This document shows positions 1 to 14,575 of a DNA stretch of 64,000 nt, piece by piece (position 1 is the stretch's first letter; each line of letters opens with the position of its first letter). The translations under genes were made by a program, and so were the position numbers. A model generated the notes under the pieces. That model was given only the letters and a program-made list of their open reading frames with translations. It did no database searches and had not been told where the DNA came from. This DNA is from Diphasiastrum complanatum. Taxonomy: Eukaryota > Streptophyta > Lycopodiopsida > Lycopodiales > Lycopodiaceae. The stretch is from assembly GCA_029204225.1 (NCBI GenBank), contig CM055093.1:23725912-23789911 (forward strand), in the 5' to 3' direction.

Positions 1-198
1 TTCAACATGAACTGGTTCTCCACAACCCTCAACCAACTTTCCAAGTTTACTTGCTATAGGCAAGGCCCTGAATAGAACCATAACTGAAAATTTTTCAGTA
101 TCCTTTTCAGCACTAGACAAGTTCTTTGCCCGCACATCATCCAATGTAGTGTCACTATTGCTTGAGCTTATCACGGTAAGATCCACATTTTGAGCCAT
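1..198 (-). CDS. N-terminal part of an unrecognised plant protein, cut by the left window edge
   Basis: Reading the minus strand from an ATG at 198-196 gives an open frame of 66 codons to base 1 with no stop. It begins MAQNVDLTVISSS and includes the stretches LDDVRAKNLSSAEKD and LFRALPIASKLGKLVEG. No signal peptide or membrane segment is visible. The rest lies outside the window. A diverged copy of the part after the first dozen codons lies at 8578-8952 and continues further in frame, so the frame is probably real coding sequence and not chance. I do not recognise the family. It could be an exon of a host gene or a gene piece carried by a repeat. Function unknown. Confidence 0.45.
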   Translation of the reverse strand, partial: MAQNVDLTVISSSNSDTTLDDVRAKNLSSAEKDTEKFSVMVLFRALPIASKLGKLVEGCGEPVHVE

Positions 199-1547
199 AA
201 CACCTTTCACTTCAGCAATTCATGAACAGTTGCAAGGTGAGGAGTATAGAGTGGAATTGCCAACAATAAACTCTTCATACCTCATTTAAGTTTACAACAC
301 CAACTACATAATGCCTAATTTTTAAATGGTCGAGAGATGTGGAGATTTGTGTAGAGTGTGCATTGTATAGTGGCCTTCATGTGCGGGTGTGTATGTTGGG
401 CAGAACAAAATTCAAGCCATGGATGGCCAACGAATAGATAGGACCAAATAATTCATAAGTAATTGCTTGATTGATTTATTGGGAGGACATTCAATTAATT
501 CGAGCAATCCCCTCATCGTCCCCTAATTAACTAGTCGTCTTTCATTTTAATTAGCTAGCTTTCTCCCAACTAGTTGTCCCCACACAAGCGGTTAACTAGC
601 CAATTAACTAGTCATCCCCCAATAAACTAGGCACCCAATTAACTCTAGCGGTTCTCTAATTAGGGGCAGTGCCAAATGAGTGCTTTGGAGGTGAAATGAA
701 TGGTAGTTTTACTTTCTATATAGTAATACTTTGGTTGTGTGGTTTGATTAATCTTTTGCCTGGTACATTTGCTAAAACGAAATATGTTTGCAGGTATGTT
801 GCCCACCTGGTTAAATTACAAAAATTAGACAAGATGCCCTCATATTTCATGTTTTGGACTCAACGAGAAGACAATGATACTTGTATGTATAGTGACCTTT
901 AACATTTCTCTAGGATAAATGGTCTAATTGAGTGGGAAACTGGGAACAATCCATGGTGGATTGATTTTTCAGAAAATTCATGTCCATATGATGAGTAAGA
1001 TACTTATAAGTCGCATTAAAGAGGCACTTTGGACCCCCCTGCAGTTGAAGTTGAGGTACATAATGTAGAGGTTGAGATGAGATCGGCGCTTGAGACAAGA
1101 TTGAATGATACCGATGTCTCGCTTCCCAACAATGTCCCTAGACAATGATTCACTAAGTTGGGTAATAAGGGCAAAGAGCATGCACGATCTAGTCTATTGG
1201 ATCCAGGTCCAAGTGACATCCACTCCGCAAAGCATGGTCGTGAACAATTTGAGTATATGCCTCCATTTCCCTACTCAGTTGCAAGTGGCAGCAAGGTTTG
1301 CTCGCTCTTTGTTTGAACTTTTGTTGTGTTGTTTGCAATAAATTAACAATGTTAGATTTCGGGCATGAACATTTTGTATTGTATGCAAGATTAACTTGGA
1401 CATTCTAATGGCAAATATTTGTAGTGTATGGAGATGTACTTTGTGAATTTATGATTTTAGGACAATGATTCATTGTACTAATCAATCTACAAGAGGTATT
1501 GATTGCCAAATCAAAGGATTCATCAAGTTTTATTGACTAGATCTTGG
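199..1547. other. No gene seen; AT-rich spacer with a cluster of TTAACTAG-like words
   Basis: Short ORFs here overlap one another on both strands and show no recognisable motif. Between about 510 and 660 the word (A/T)TTAACTAG recurs several times beside CCCC(A/C) runs (for example CCAATTAACTAGTCATCCCC), which gives a weak local repeat. No retrotransposon domain, RNA gene or clear promoter is visible. Confidence 0.5.
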
Positions 1548-2529
1548 ATCAGAAACTCGAGTGTCCCCCAACAAAAAAGCCATATGCCAACAAAGGATTG
1601 GAAGAAAGTGTGTTATCGGGCATCCAATACATCTTCTTGACGACACTCAGGTCCTTCTTTTTTTTTGGATTTCCGTTTTCTTGGTAATGTTGATCTTTTG
1701 CACTGCTGAAACTGATATTTGATACTCCTGTTCTTTGGTTCTACAGATACACACTCCACCTTTTGTAGTTTGGAACTATTTTGTAGTTTTTACTCAACTG
1801 ATATTTTGCTCTTTTGGACTTTTGGAACTATTGGTACTTGTAGAAGCTTATAAACAACGATTTATTTTCTATTTGGTACTACGAAAAGTTGTGTAAGATA
1901 TACTTTTGGTATTTTTGGTACTCTATATTCTTTTCAAATAACTTTTCTTTTTGTTGTTTGGACCTCATGGAACATTTTGTACTTCTGGTGTGAATAAAGT
2001 ATTGTTGTTTGTTACTCTTTGGTGCTTTTGATAGTTTTGATATTTTTTAACGATTCTTCAATTTGTTGTTTGCAACATTTTGGTACTTTTCGATCTACTA
2101 GCATTTTGTTGTTTGGTGCTTTTAAATATTTTGGAACTTTTGAGTATTGAATGTTTGTGTTGGTACTAGTGGCTTATCGTGTAACAATTTTGATAATACA
2201 GAGTGTACTGTTTTTATTTTAGAATCTACAACATTTGGTTTTATTTTTCTAGATTTTGTCATATTTGCAGTTTGCACATGTTCCGATTTGGTCTTTTTGG
2301 TACTGCTTTGGTGTTGTTACATCAATTGGTGGTATTACTCCAGAAGTCGAGTACTAATTTTACAAATTTTGTACTATTTTGGTAATATTTTTGTATTGGT
2401 AAAACTCTTGAATACAAAAGAATGGTACTACAATAACTTATCGTGTACCAATTCTGATCCTCCTAACTACCTAATTAGGTTTTTTTTATAGCAAGTGTCT
2501 CATTTTTATTTTGAAATCTACCAAATAGG

Positions 2530-3361
2530 TGTGGAAAAAGTACAAAAAGGACCAAGAGTGATCTTAATCTGATCCTCAAGAGGGATTGGTTGTCAGATTA
2601 CTTGATCTGTCAATCTACTTAAGATTAAGATCAATCTAGATCAATTCTAGACACAAAATCCTAACAAGAACAATCATTAACTGAAGGTAGGTGTACTTTC
2701 TGGTTTCCCACGTGTGAAACCCTGTCTGAGTACGGACTCCAACCTAAAAATCAAGTACACATTGATAGCACCTCAAAACAATCAAAACAAATGTAGACAA
2801 ATGGAGAGAATCACTCAAAATTGCTTCCAAAACCAAGATTGGTGTCTCACCTTGATTATGGCCAAATGTGGCTCTATATATACAATAAGTGGGAGCTCGT
2901 GGTACTGATCATCCCTTTGATCCCACATGTGTGAAGGTGCTTTGTCATATGATGATTCATCATGCAAAATTGACACTTGGACAAAACCTTCTATTTTGAG
3001 CACTTTTGGTCCATTTTCCTTCTATATGGAGATCTACTTGAAAATCTTCTAGAAGTCAAAATTCATCTACTTCAGCTTATTCCACACTTGTGAGCTGTCC
3101 TCTACACATGGGATGTGACACCTAACCAAAGGATGTGGCTCATGCAATCAATAGATTGATGCCATGTGTCATATGTCTAGAAAACTAGTTTTTGGCCTTT
3201 TTAGCCACTAGAACTTGAATTAAATCATATGTACAACCTATATGATTATGGTACATGACAAGTACACTATTTTCACACGTGAGAACAGGCTCCACACATG
3301 TGTAATCATCCTATATACAAGATTTTTGGCCCCTACCAAGCTTATTTTTGCATTTTTCACA
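2530..3361 (-). mobile_element. Solo LTR of a Ty1/copia element with 5-bp target duplication
   Basis: The 832-bp sequence starts TGTGG and ends CACA, and is flanked on both sides by ATAGG (2525-2529 and 3362-3366). The homologous repeat copy on the right (around 54240) has uninterrupted sequence at this point, so it is a natural empty site. Read on the minus strand, the LTR matches the 5' LTR of element B (14576-15411) in its start, in a CATATAGGTTGTACAT block and in a TATATATAG box (minus strand, about 2871-2884). It carries CACGTGTG-type palindromes near both ends. No internal domain remains, as expected after LTR-LTR recombination. Confidence 0.9.
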
Positions 3362-3689
3362 ATAGGTACTATTTAGACTTCTCGTGACCATGTTTTATGC
3401 ATAAAACTATTAAATTAGGTTTTATTTATCTATTTATTTGTGTTCGCAGCTCGCATACAATCATTTGTGATCTTTTCGGTACTATTTTAGTGGTGTTTAT
3501 CAATTGGTGAAATCTAAACTTTAGTTATAACAAATTCTACAAGATTTGTACTATTTTGGTAATGTTTACGTGTTTCTGAAACTTTTGAGTACCAAAGATT
3601 GGTACTATTTGAACCTATCATGTAACAATTTTGATCCTCCAGACTACCAATTAAGGTTTTTTTACTTTTTGCATGTGTATTACTTTGCT

Positions 3690-3925
3690 ACTATAAGATG
3701 CTTTGGTACTTTGGTACTACCTTTATATGATGCTTTGGTACTACTTGCAGATACTTTCTACCTTACTAGTACTATTGTGTATGATACTTTGGTACTACTT
3801 GTATATGATGCTTTGGTACTACCAGCAGGTACTTTCCACCTTCCTGGTACTACCTGTGTATGATACTTTGGCACTACCTGTATATGATCTTTTGGTACTA
3901 CCTGCAGGTGCTTTCTACTTGTAAC
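3690..3925 (+). repeat. Degenerate minisatellite built on GCTTTGGTACTACCTG
   Basis: A unit of roughly 24-33 bp, with core TATATGATGCTTTGGTACTA, is repeated about six times. The surrounding 1.7-4.1 kb is also rich in TTTGGTAC words, a weaker extension of the same theme. The inverted repeat copy has the counterpart at about 53705-53900, with fewer units. The ORFs across it are by-products of the repeat. Confidence 0.7.
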
Positions 3926-4247
3926 ATGATAAGACTTCTTGAATATAGATTAGTGGTAATGAGAATACTCCTCAAGTTCACTTTGAAGATGTTAAGAATG
4001 ACTTTAATACAGAAGTAATCTTTAAGAAGTTTCGAGTGAACCAACTTTATATGGAATTGCACCAGCGTCGAGTACTAATTTTACATATTTTGTACTGTTT
4101 TGGTACTATTTTTGTGTTGGTGAAACTCTTTAATATGAAAGATTCGTACTATAAAAACTTATCGTAAACCAATTCCGATCCTACTGACTACCAAAATGTC
4201 TCGGTTTTATTTTAAAATTTGCCAAATAGGTACTATTTAGACTTCTC

Positions 4248-4613
4248 GTGACCATATTTGTTTGCCCAAGTATCTACTTGCTCTATGTTTACAGATTTGC
4301 CTCTCTCTACTTCAACGTCTACTACCGCAACCACTCAATGTTCGCGACTGGTTCTACTAATCTATCAGCACCTATTCGAACTCTGTTAGCAGCATCTCAC
4401 TCAATGTTTGCTGCTACTTCACTTGTTCTACTTCTCAACGATTCTAGACCTCTGTCAGATTCTACTCAGTGGCAACTCTCCTTCTGTTTGACAGAGGTTC
4501 AGCATTGCACAGATTCATGTGGTTACAAATCTATATGCAATGGCTCAGTCACAAAATCTAATTTTAGTATAATAGTGATGTACCCGCCTATCAAAGGCAC
4601 ACCTACGACCTGA
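4248..4613 (+). CDS. 121-codon ORF of unknown function, conserved in both repeat copies
   Basis: The ORF runs from ATG to TGA. The inverted copy at 53012-53377 has an ORF of identical length, with six amino-acid differences and about six silent ones by eye. The N-terminus (CPSIYLLYVYRFASLYFNVYY) is hydrophobic and rich in aromatics. The rest is serine- and threonine-rich, with cysteines near the C-terminus. I recognise no domain. A single exon retained in two copies could mean constraint, or simply recent duplication, because the two copies share most bases anyway. No promoter or splice signals are evident. Confidence 0.25.
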   Translation: MTIFVCPSIYLLYVYRFASLYFNVYYRNHSMFATGSTNLSAPIRTLLAASHSMFAATSLVLLLNDSRPLSDSTQWQLSFCLTEVQHCTDSCGYKSICNGSVTKSNFSIIVMYPPIKGTPTT

Positions 4614-4968
4614 TTTAGAACCTTATTTGATAATGGTAGCTCATCTAGGATCTGTCAGAAACTCATTTTTTACTTTTTACAGTTCTGTTTCAGTTCTTTT
4701 TTAATCGTTACAATCTGAAGATTATTGCTAAACTAAACTAAGCAAGAATAGGGATTTAAACTAAATCTACACGTATTGAAATCAGAGAATCAACATCAGC
4801 ACAACAACTTCTAAACTAAAGCAATGGAAATCCTACAAAGTGCTTCCTACAACTGTCACTCAACAATTGTAAGAAGAACTCCTCAGGGAATAGAAACTAG
4901 GAGACATCATCAAACAGTGGAATGGTAGATCGATCTCCAGTCATCCACATCTACCTAATACTAATTCC

Positions 4969-5745
4969 AAACCAAACTTTAAGAGAAGAAAGCATCAACA
5001 AGCACTTTCATACATTAGTTCCCAAACAAGAATGCATGAAGATGGAGCATGAGAAGAAATGCATGTAGAATGATCTTCCATTAACAAAGCAACAACATTT
5101 TAGTACAAATTACATGCTTTTGAACTCATGGAGGAGGTCTCTATCTATAGCCACGAGCTGTAGAACCCAATTACATATTATTTTGGCGTCCACCTCTTGC
5201 AAAAGAGTGAATCCCAATCTATAGTAAGTTCCACCTCTTACTTGATAGTAGGAGGCCTCTTTATTAAAAAACATAACTCAAGTTGAGATAATCTAATTTG
5301 TTAGCTCCCACATGGCTATCCATCTTTCGGGACATAGCATGGGGCTCAATAGCCTAGCACTATAATTCTCATGCTCTCAGACTTGGCTCTCAACTTCATC
5401 TCTGCTAGAAGCCCTTTTGAGTGGAGAGGCTCTGCATCGACACCTCGGGGCATGCCATCAGCTAACATTATCCTCCCCCTGTAGTGTTGCAGGTCCCACT
5501 GCATTGCTTCAGCTTTGACGTGTGATTCTTGGAAAGGCATAGATCAACGTTTGCCTACGTAGAACCAAGAACTTATTGGCTTCGTTGTTGCTCTTCTCGA
5601 CAAAATTTCAAAGGTGCAGTCTTCAGCTCTATCTACATCCGCCATCTTTCACAGGTACCCTCTATTTGTATATGCCATCTATATCCACGATTTGTATCCG
5701 ACATCTCTATCTGTGATTTGTATCCGCCATCTTTCACAGGTACTC
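4969..5745. other. 777-bp block present only in the left repeat copy
   Basis: The right copy joins ...ACTAATTCC directly to TCTCTTTGTATCCG, whereas the left copy has 777 extra bases between them. The block ends with an internal duplication: TATCCGCCATCTTTCACAGG occurs near 5637 and again near 5720. No target duplication, TG...CA ends or coding domain were found, so it may be an old insertion here or a deletion in the right copy. Confidence 0.55.
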
Positions 5746-6009
5746 TCTCTTTGTATCCGTCACTGTACCTATCAGTTCCATCCGTCCACTACCAACAAAT
5801 AGTTCCATCCACAATAAAATTTGAATCTGCCAGCTTGTATCCGCCATCTACATTATCTCTAGCCGCCATACTATGTTTTTGTATCAAAATCTATCCGACG
5901 ACGGCCACCTTTTTTGCTTCCGATGACCAACTTTTTTTTCTTTTTACTACATCTGCCACCCTCACTCTGCTTTCTGAATTTTTTTCGAGTCGTCTATTTT
6001 TCTGCTTTC

Positions 6010-6370
6010 TGAATTCTTTCGAGTTTAGTCTGTTTTTCAAGATTCGTCTGTTTTTCGAGATTCGTCTGTTTTTCGAGGTTCGTCTGTTTTTCAATATTCG
6101 TCTCTTTTTTGAGATTCGTCTATCTTTCGAGAGTCGTCTATCTTTTGAGTTCGTCTATCTTTCGAGTTTTGTTTGTTGTTTGAGTTTCGTCTGTCTTTCG
6201 AGTTTCGTCTGTTTTTCGAGTTTTGTCTGTCTTTCAAGTTTTGTCTGTCTTTCAAGTTTTGTCTATTTTTCAAGTTTTGTTTGTCTTTCGAGTTTCGTCT
6301 ATTTTTCGAGTTTCGTCTGCTTTCGCGTTTCGTCTGTTTTTCCAGTTTCACTATTTTTTTGAGTCTCCTC
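6010..6370 (+). repeat. 18-bp minisatellite (TTTCGAGTTTCGTCTGTC-like)
   Basis: About 18-20 imperfect head-to-tail copies of an 18-bp unit alternate between CGAG and CAAG cores. Because 18 is a multiple of three, all frames stay open and produce spurious hexapeptide-repeat ORFs on both strands. The same array occurs in the inverted repeat copy at about 52030-52390. It lies just upstream of the ATG at 6436. Confidence 0.85.
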
Positions 6371-6435
6371 ACTTTTCGATACCTCTGTATCTTTTCGATC
6401 CATTTGCATTTCTCACCACTACAGACACTCCAAAA

Positions 6436-7066
6436 ATGGCAGAATCAGATTTTGAACACAATGCTGACGTACCAGAGATGCCTTGGACATTAAAATTGGT
6501 TCCATGTGAACATTTTGCCATGTTCTAGTGGTACAACCAAGCACAAATGCTCTTCCAAATGCTTGATTTTAAAATTCCTCAGTGGAAGAGACATTAGAGC
6601 CTCTACCTTATATACCAGGCTTATGAAAATTTTGAAGCCAAAGAGCTGATGTTTTGTGTTGATATTTTCAATTTTTGGCTCTATTTCTACTTGGCTTTTA
6701 GCAGTCTTACTACCTTCGGCTTCTCAAGTGGTCATAAAGAGAAACTGGTAAAGCTGACCAACATTATGCAGCAATCCTATGCCAAGTTCCTTGACATCTC
6801 AGTCGACAAGCTGAAGAACAAAAATGGCATCCTCCTCGAAGCCATCAAATCCAAAAAATTAGGAGCTGCCTGTGCCTTCCGCTACCAAGACACATCTATT
6901 GCGGATTCCACTCCAGATTTTTGCCATGCTTGCCGAATCCTATGAATCCTGGCATAACATGTATAATTGGGCCAGATTTATCTCCAGACAGTTAACCCAT
7001 GTCCTCCAAAAGAGAGCCCCAGTCACATCATTGGGCTACATCTTTTTTTATCTTGCTCAAAGTTAG
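6436..7066 (+). pseudogene. Broken gene-like ORF within the dispersed repeat
   Basis: A frame starting MAESDFEHNADVPEM at 6436 reads through in-frame TAG stops at 6526 and 6595, then continues open to 6945. A shifted frame continues to 7066 with YESWHNMYNWARFISRQLTHVL. The inverted copy (51573-51956) has the same ATG and the same two stops, so it was already broken, or never read this way, before duplication. Visible parts are a hydrophobic segment (DIFNFWLYFYLAFSSLTTFGF) and a lysine-rich stretch. The overall look recalls proteins captured by plant transposons, but I cannot assign a family. Confidence 0.45.
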
Positions 7067-7099
7067 TCTTTATGTGACTTGAAGATTGCATTGCTTCCA

Positions 7100-8625
7100 T
7101 GAGATGCTGTTGCTAGCCGATGTTATACCCCATCCACAGCTTCAGCCACATCTTCCCACATTGTTGTAGCTCATGAGCGTCACATCAAGAAGAGACATGA
7201 CCGATCATCACCACCAGCCTCTCAACTTGCTGATACTACACCACCACCGAAAAAGCAAAGGATGAAGATGACCGCCAGCAAACCAGATCGTGAATCTGAC
7301 ACGAAGTCCGATCACCCACCGCCATCTACGACAAATCACCTGGCTCCAAGAAAACAAAAGAAGAAGATGGCTGGATATGAAAATGTTTCATCTCACAGTA
7401 AAGGCAATGGAGATGAAAAAGAAGGCAGTCTCCAACTGAGACACACCCGACGTCGACAAATCTCACCTGCTGTCTCCTCTCCTCAGCACCAAATCATGGA
7501 CATGTAGCTCCCAGTGCAATCACATGTTCGATGTTCTAGATCTCTATCCCCATCGGGACCACCTCCAGTTCCTATAGCTTCTGTGGTGGCCATCCACCTA
7601 CATGCAACAGTTTCAGGGGAGGGAGAAAGGGAGCAGCCTGCAACTGCATGAGCAGAAGACACAATTGCAGCTAATCCCACTCACGAAGACACAACAAAAG
7701 GAATAAGAGAAGCTGAACCTGTTCAAGTGTCGCAAGTAATAGTGGAAGTTCAAGAAAGCCCAATGGCCGAAGAGAAAGTTGAAGACCCCTCTACTCTAAA
7801 GCAAGGTGGCTTCATCAATGTAGACGCTCTTGAATACTTCGATGAAGGCAATCTTGTAGAAGAGGAGGTGGAGACAGTTCCAGAGGTAGTTGCACTAGTC
7901 TCATCGCTAACTTCCACCACTACCACCACCATTGTCGATATCATATCCATTACCGTCCCTCTTACCCCTGTTGCTACCATCCCTACTACTTCGTTAATAC
8001 TGATAAAAATACACAACTAACCGCTCCATTACTATCTCGTTCCACAATATCTCAGTTTTCCTTTTCTACTTACCATTGTCTTTTGACTGAGTTTCCCGTC
8101 CTTCCAGCCTATGACAGCTTGCCCGAAAGAGCCAAAGAATCCTTGAAGTGGCATGTTGAGACCTCTTACTACCTTCATTGGATGGTAGACCAGCTAGCGC
8201 AACAGAAAAATGAGCTCAGAATGGGAAATCAGGACCTGTAGTTAAGAGATGTAGAGTTGCTAACAACTATGGAAGAGTTGCAGAGTGAAAGGGCCAAAAG
8301 ATTGGAAGAGCTGAACCAGTTTCCAAATCAGCTCTAGTCTCTCCAAGAGGTGCAAGACCAGTTCGAGCATCGGTTAGATCTCATGACTCAAGAAAATAAG
8401 AGATTAATTGACGTGATGACAATAGTCAAACAACCAGTCAGGCCAAAGGATAGAAAAGTTCCAGTTCTGTCTTCAAGAGCAGCGATAAAAATTAAAAAGT
8501 ATATCTCTTTAATCCAGAAACACGAAGCCCTGAAGAGGAACCATCAAGTTTTAGAAGACGAAAGCAACAAGAAGCTGTCAGCAGTCAAAGAGAGCATTGA
8601 CCAGATTAAAAGAACCCCCACATGA
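7100..8625 (+). pseudogene. Degenerate low-complexity and coiled-coil coding remnants
   Basis: Three consecutive frames look like remains of one protein. 7262-7507 is basic and rich in Pro, Lys and Ser. 7727-8020 is acidic, then Thr-rich (VEEEVETVPEVV). About 8100-8625 reads YDSLPERAKESLKWHVETSY and then a long heptad-like coiled coil (MQDQFEHRLDLMTQENKRLI ... NHQVLEDESNKKLSAVKESI) ending at 8625. Stops interrupt at about 8239 and 8336. It follows the broken ORF at 6436 on the same strand and may be its C-terminal part. This stretch is absent from the right repeat copy. Family unknown. Confidence 0.35.
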
Positions 8626-8952
8626 TGATAGTCTAACGACGCCAGGAAAGCCTTGCATTGTTGAGGTTGCATAACGTATCCAATGATGACAGTCATGAAT
8701 CCTTTGCATGCCAGCCATTGGAAATATACTACTTGATGGAAGCTGAAACATCATGTCACCATTATATACATCTGGCATTTCTTCAACATGAACTAGTTCT
8801 CCACAACCCTCAACCGACTTTCTAAGTTTACTTGCTATAGGCAAGGCCCTGAATAGAAGCATAACTAAAAAAATTTCAATATCCTTTTCAATACTAGACA
8901 AGTTCCTTGCTCGCACATCATCGAATGTAGTGTCACTGTCGCTTGCTGCCAA
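8578..8952 (-). pseudogene. Second, diverged copy of the left-edge gene sequence
   Basis: The 124-codon minus-strand frame shares DTT(F/L)DDVRA(R/K)NLSS and LFRALPIASKL with 1-198. Homology runs over 1-165 versus 8782-8945, a spacing of 8781 bp. Downstream it continues with EMPDVYNGDMMFQLPSSS and GMQRIHDCHHWIRYATSTM, which shows what the edge gene may contain beyond the window. It converges on, and overlaps, the plus-strand coiled-coil remnant, so at least one of the two is not functional. Substitutions at otherwise plausible positions suggest this copy is the decayed one. Confidence 0.4.
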
Positions 8953-9222
8953 TAGGTCAATTATGAACTTGTATAAAGTTATTGTCGCTCAAATTATTGC
9001 TGCCATGTACTGTTGTAGCGAACAGGACACCTTTATGGAATGGCTTTATGAAAGGAAGATTATATGAGATTATAAACAACCTATTCCTACACAATTTGTT
9101 CCCTAGACTCAAGTTTACTTTACCAATAAATGCTAAATTTCTTTTTGGTGGGCAGTTAGCACTCCATCTCAGGGGTGCTAACTGCCCTATGAGAAACTTT
9201 GCTAGCTGTGGGTACGGTTGGT

Positions 9223-13439
<4,217 letters not shown>

Positions 13440-14250
13440 TGAGAAGAAACAAACGCGAACTTGAAACATTTCTATTCATGATCAACCTTGAAGGATTCGC
13501 AAAATTTATCTTGCTTGAAAATCGAAAGATTCGCGAAACAGTTTCTTGTAAAAGCTTGTGGTTTCTTGTCGAAGCTCGAAAGATTCACGAACAGAATCTT
13601 GTCACGAAATATTCTATTTCTTGTTCAAAACTCACCTGTCACGAAATTGTCACGAACAATTTGCAAAATATTCTATTTCTTGTTCAAGCTCAAAGACTGT
13701 CATCTATCTTGAATAATTTGCAAAACACGAAGTTGTAACAAAGAGACAGACTATCGTAAAATATTTGTGAATAGAAATTATTCGACCCTGGAAACAGAGC
13801 GTCTATTTGAATATCAACCGTCGTAAACGGTTAGATCTAATGTTAGAGAATTAAAAGGCCAAAAGATCTGTAATTAAAAGGCCAAAAGACCTGTCCTGTA
13901 GCATTATAAATACATGTGCACTACTCGTTGTAAAACACTCACGCACTCTCACACTGAAGAGACTCTCAGACTCATTCAATCAGAGACACAACAACAAGAT
14001 AAGACATCAAGAGATGTGTACTGATTTAGATTCAGAATTATAAATTCTTTTTTGAACAATAGTTTTTGTTTGTCTAAAATTGTCTCTTAATTTTGCATAT
14101 TATTTTTGCACACAAATTCAATCAAGGTAAATATTGTCCTATTAGTACATAGATCATAAACAAACCCGATCGAAGACATTGATATTAGTTTGATTTACTC
14201 AAACTTTCATCCTGTTCCATGTGGAAGAATAATTACTGTTTTTTCTATAG
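13440..14250 (+). mobile_element. Element A: 5' LTR of a copia element
   Basis: The sequence begins TGAGAAGAAACAAACG, like the LTR start of element H (TGAAGAAACAAAACG), and has a TATA box (CATTATAAATACATG, about 13902-13916). It runs into a primer-binding site at 14251. The exact 3' end of the LTR is not certain because no CA lies immediately before the site. Short GATTCGC/TCTTG words repeat inside the first 300 bp. The rest of the element is missing beyond 14575, where element B begins. Confidence 0.65.
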
Positions 14251-14380
14251 TGGTATCAGAGCTTCTGGAACTGATACAGTGGTATCAAAACATACAGGAT
14301 TAGAACTAATACAATGGTATTAGAGCTTTTGGAACCGATACAGTGGTATTAGATCGAGTCAAAGTTGATACAGTGGTATT
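14251..14380 (+). promoter_or_regulatory. Tandem array of primer-binding-site-like sequences
   Basis: TGGTATCAGAGC at 14251 fits the 3' end of plant initiator tRNA-Met. Related words beginning TGGTAT follow at 14280, 14315, 14344 and 14374, each preceded by ATACA(G/A) or, in the first, CTATAG. Spacing is 29-35 bp. Only the first keeps the complete consensus; the later ones degrade progressively. The array lies between the LTR and the first gag codons. Confidence 0.8.
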
Positions 14381-14450
14381 TTCGCATCCCTCTCAACATT
14401 CTTCATACATCCATCAACAAGCCACATCTGGAGTTATTCAAAAAATAGAA

Positions 14451-14575
14451 GATGTCGTCGATCAACAATATTTAGGCTAAGGTCACTACAATCTTGGATC
14501 CATAAGGTTCAAACTATTTGATTTGGAAATTAAAGACTTCACTCATATTGAAGGGCGAAGGTCTATGGCAATGGG
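14451..14575 (+). pseudogene. Start of a copia gag gene (element A), truncated
   Basis: The frame starts MSSINNI and contains the LIWKLK(T/M)-type motif seen near the N-terminus of copia Gag proteins, but has stops after codon 7 and again about ten codons later. It ends where element B starts at 14576. Non-functional. Confidence 0.6.

Larger units (their letters stand above)
1548..6819 (+). repeat. Left copy of a long dispersed repeat of unknown class (inverted relative to 51573-55217)
   Basis: This stretch is homologous, in opposite orientation, to 51573-55217. It is longer only because it holds a solo LTR (2530-3361) and an extra block at 4969-5745. Removing those leaves about 3.66 kb, against 3.65 kb in the other copy. 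The unit contains a GGTACTAC-rich region, a 121-codon ORF, an 18-bp minisatellite and a broken gene-like ORF starting at 6436. I see no LTR, integrase, transposase or terminal inverted repeats, so the class is undetermined. It may be a non-autonomous element or a duplicated gene segment. Confidence 0.75.

Noticed and set aside
2530-3361. MITE or DNA transposon interpretation of the 832-bp insertion
   Set aside because: TG...CA ends, a 5-bp duplication, a TATA box and homology to the element B LTR show it is a solo LTR.
3546-3924. WYY/LVL-rich ORFs
   Set aside because: By-products of the GGTACTAC minisatellite; the equivalent ORF in the inverted copy differs in length with repeat number.
5529-6528. 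ORFs of 67-277 codons with Phe-Val-Cys-Leu-Ser-Ser or Lys-Asn-Arg-Arg repeats
   Set aside because: They are produced by the 18-bp minisatellite, whose unit is a multiple of three; no domain or start context supports them.
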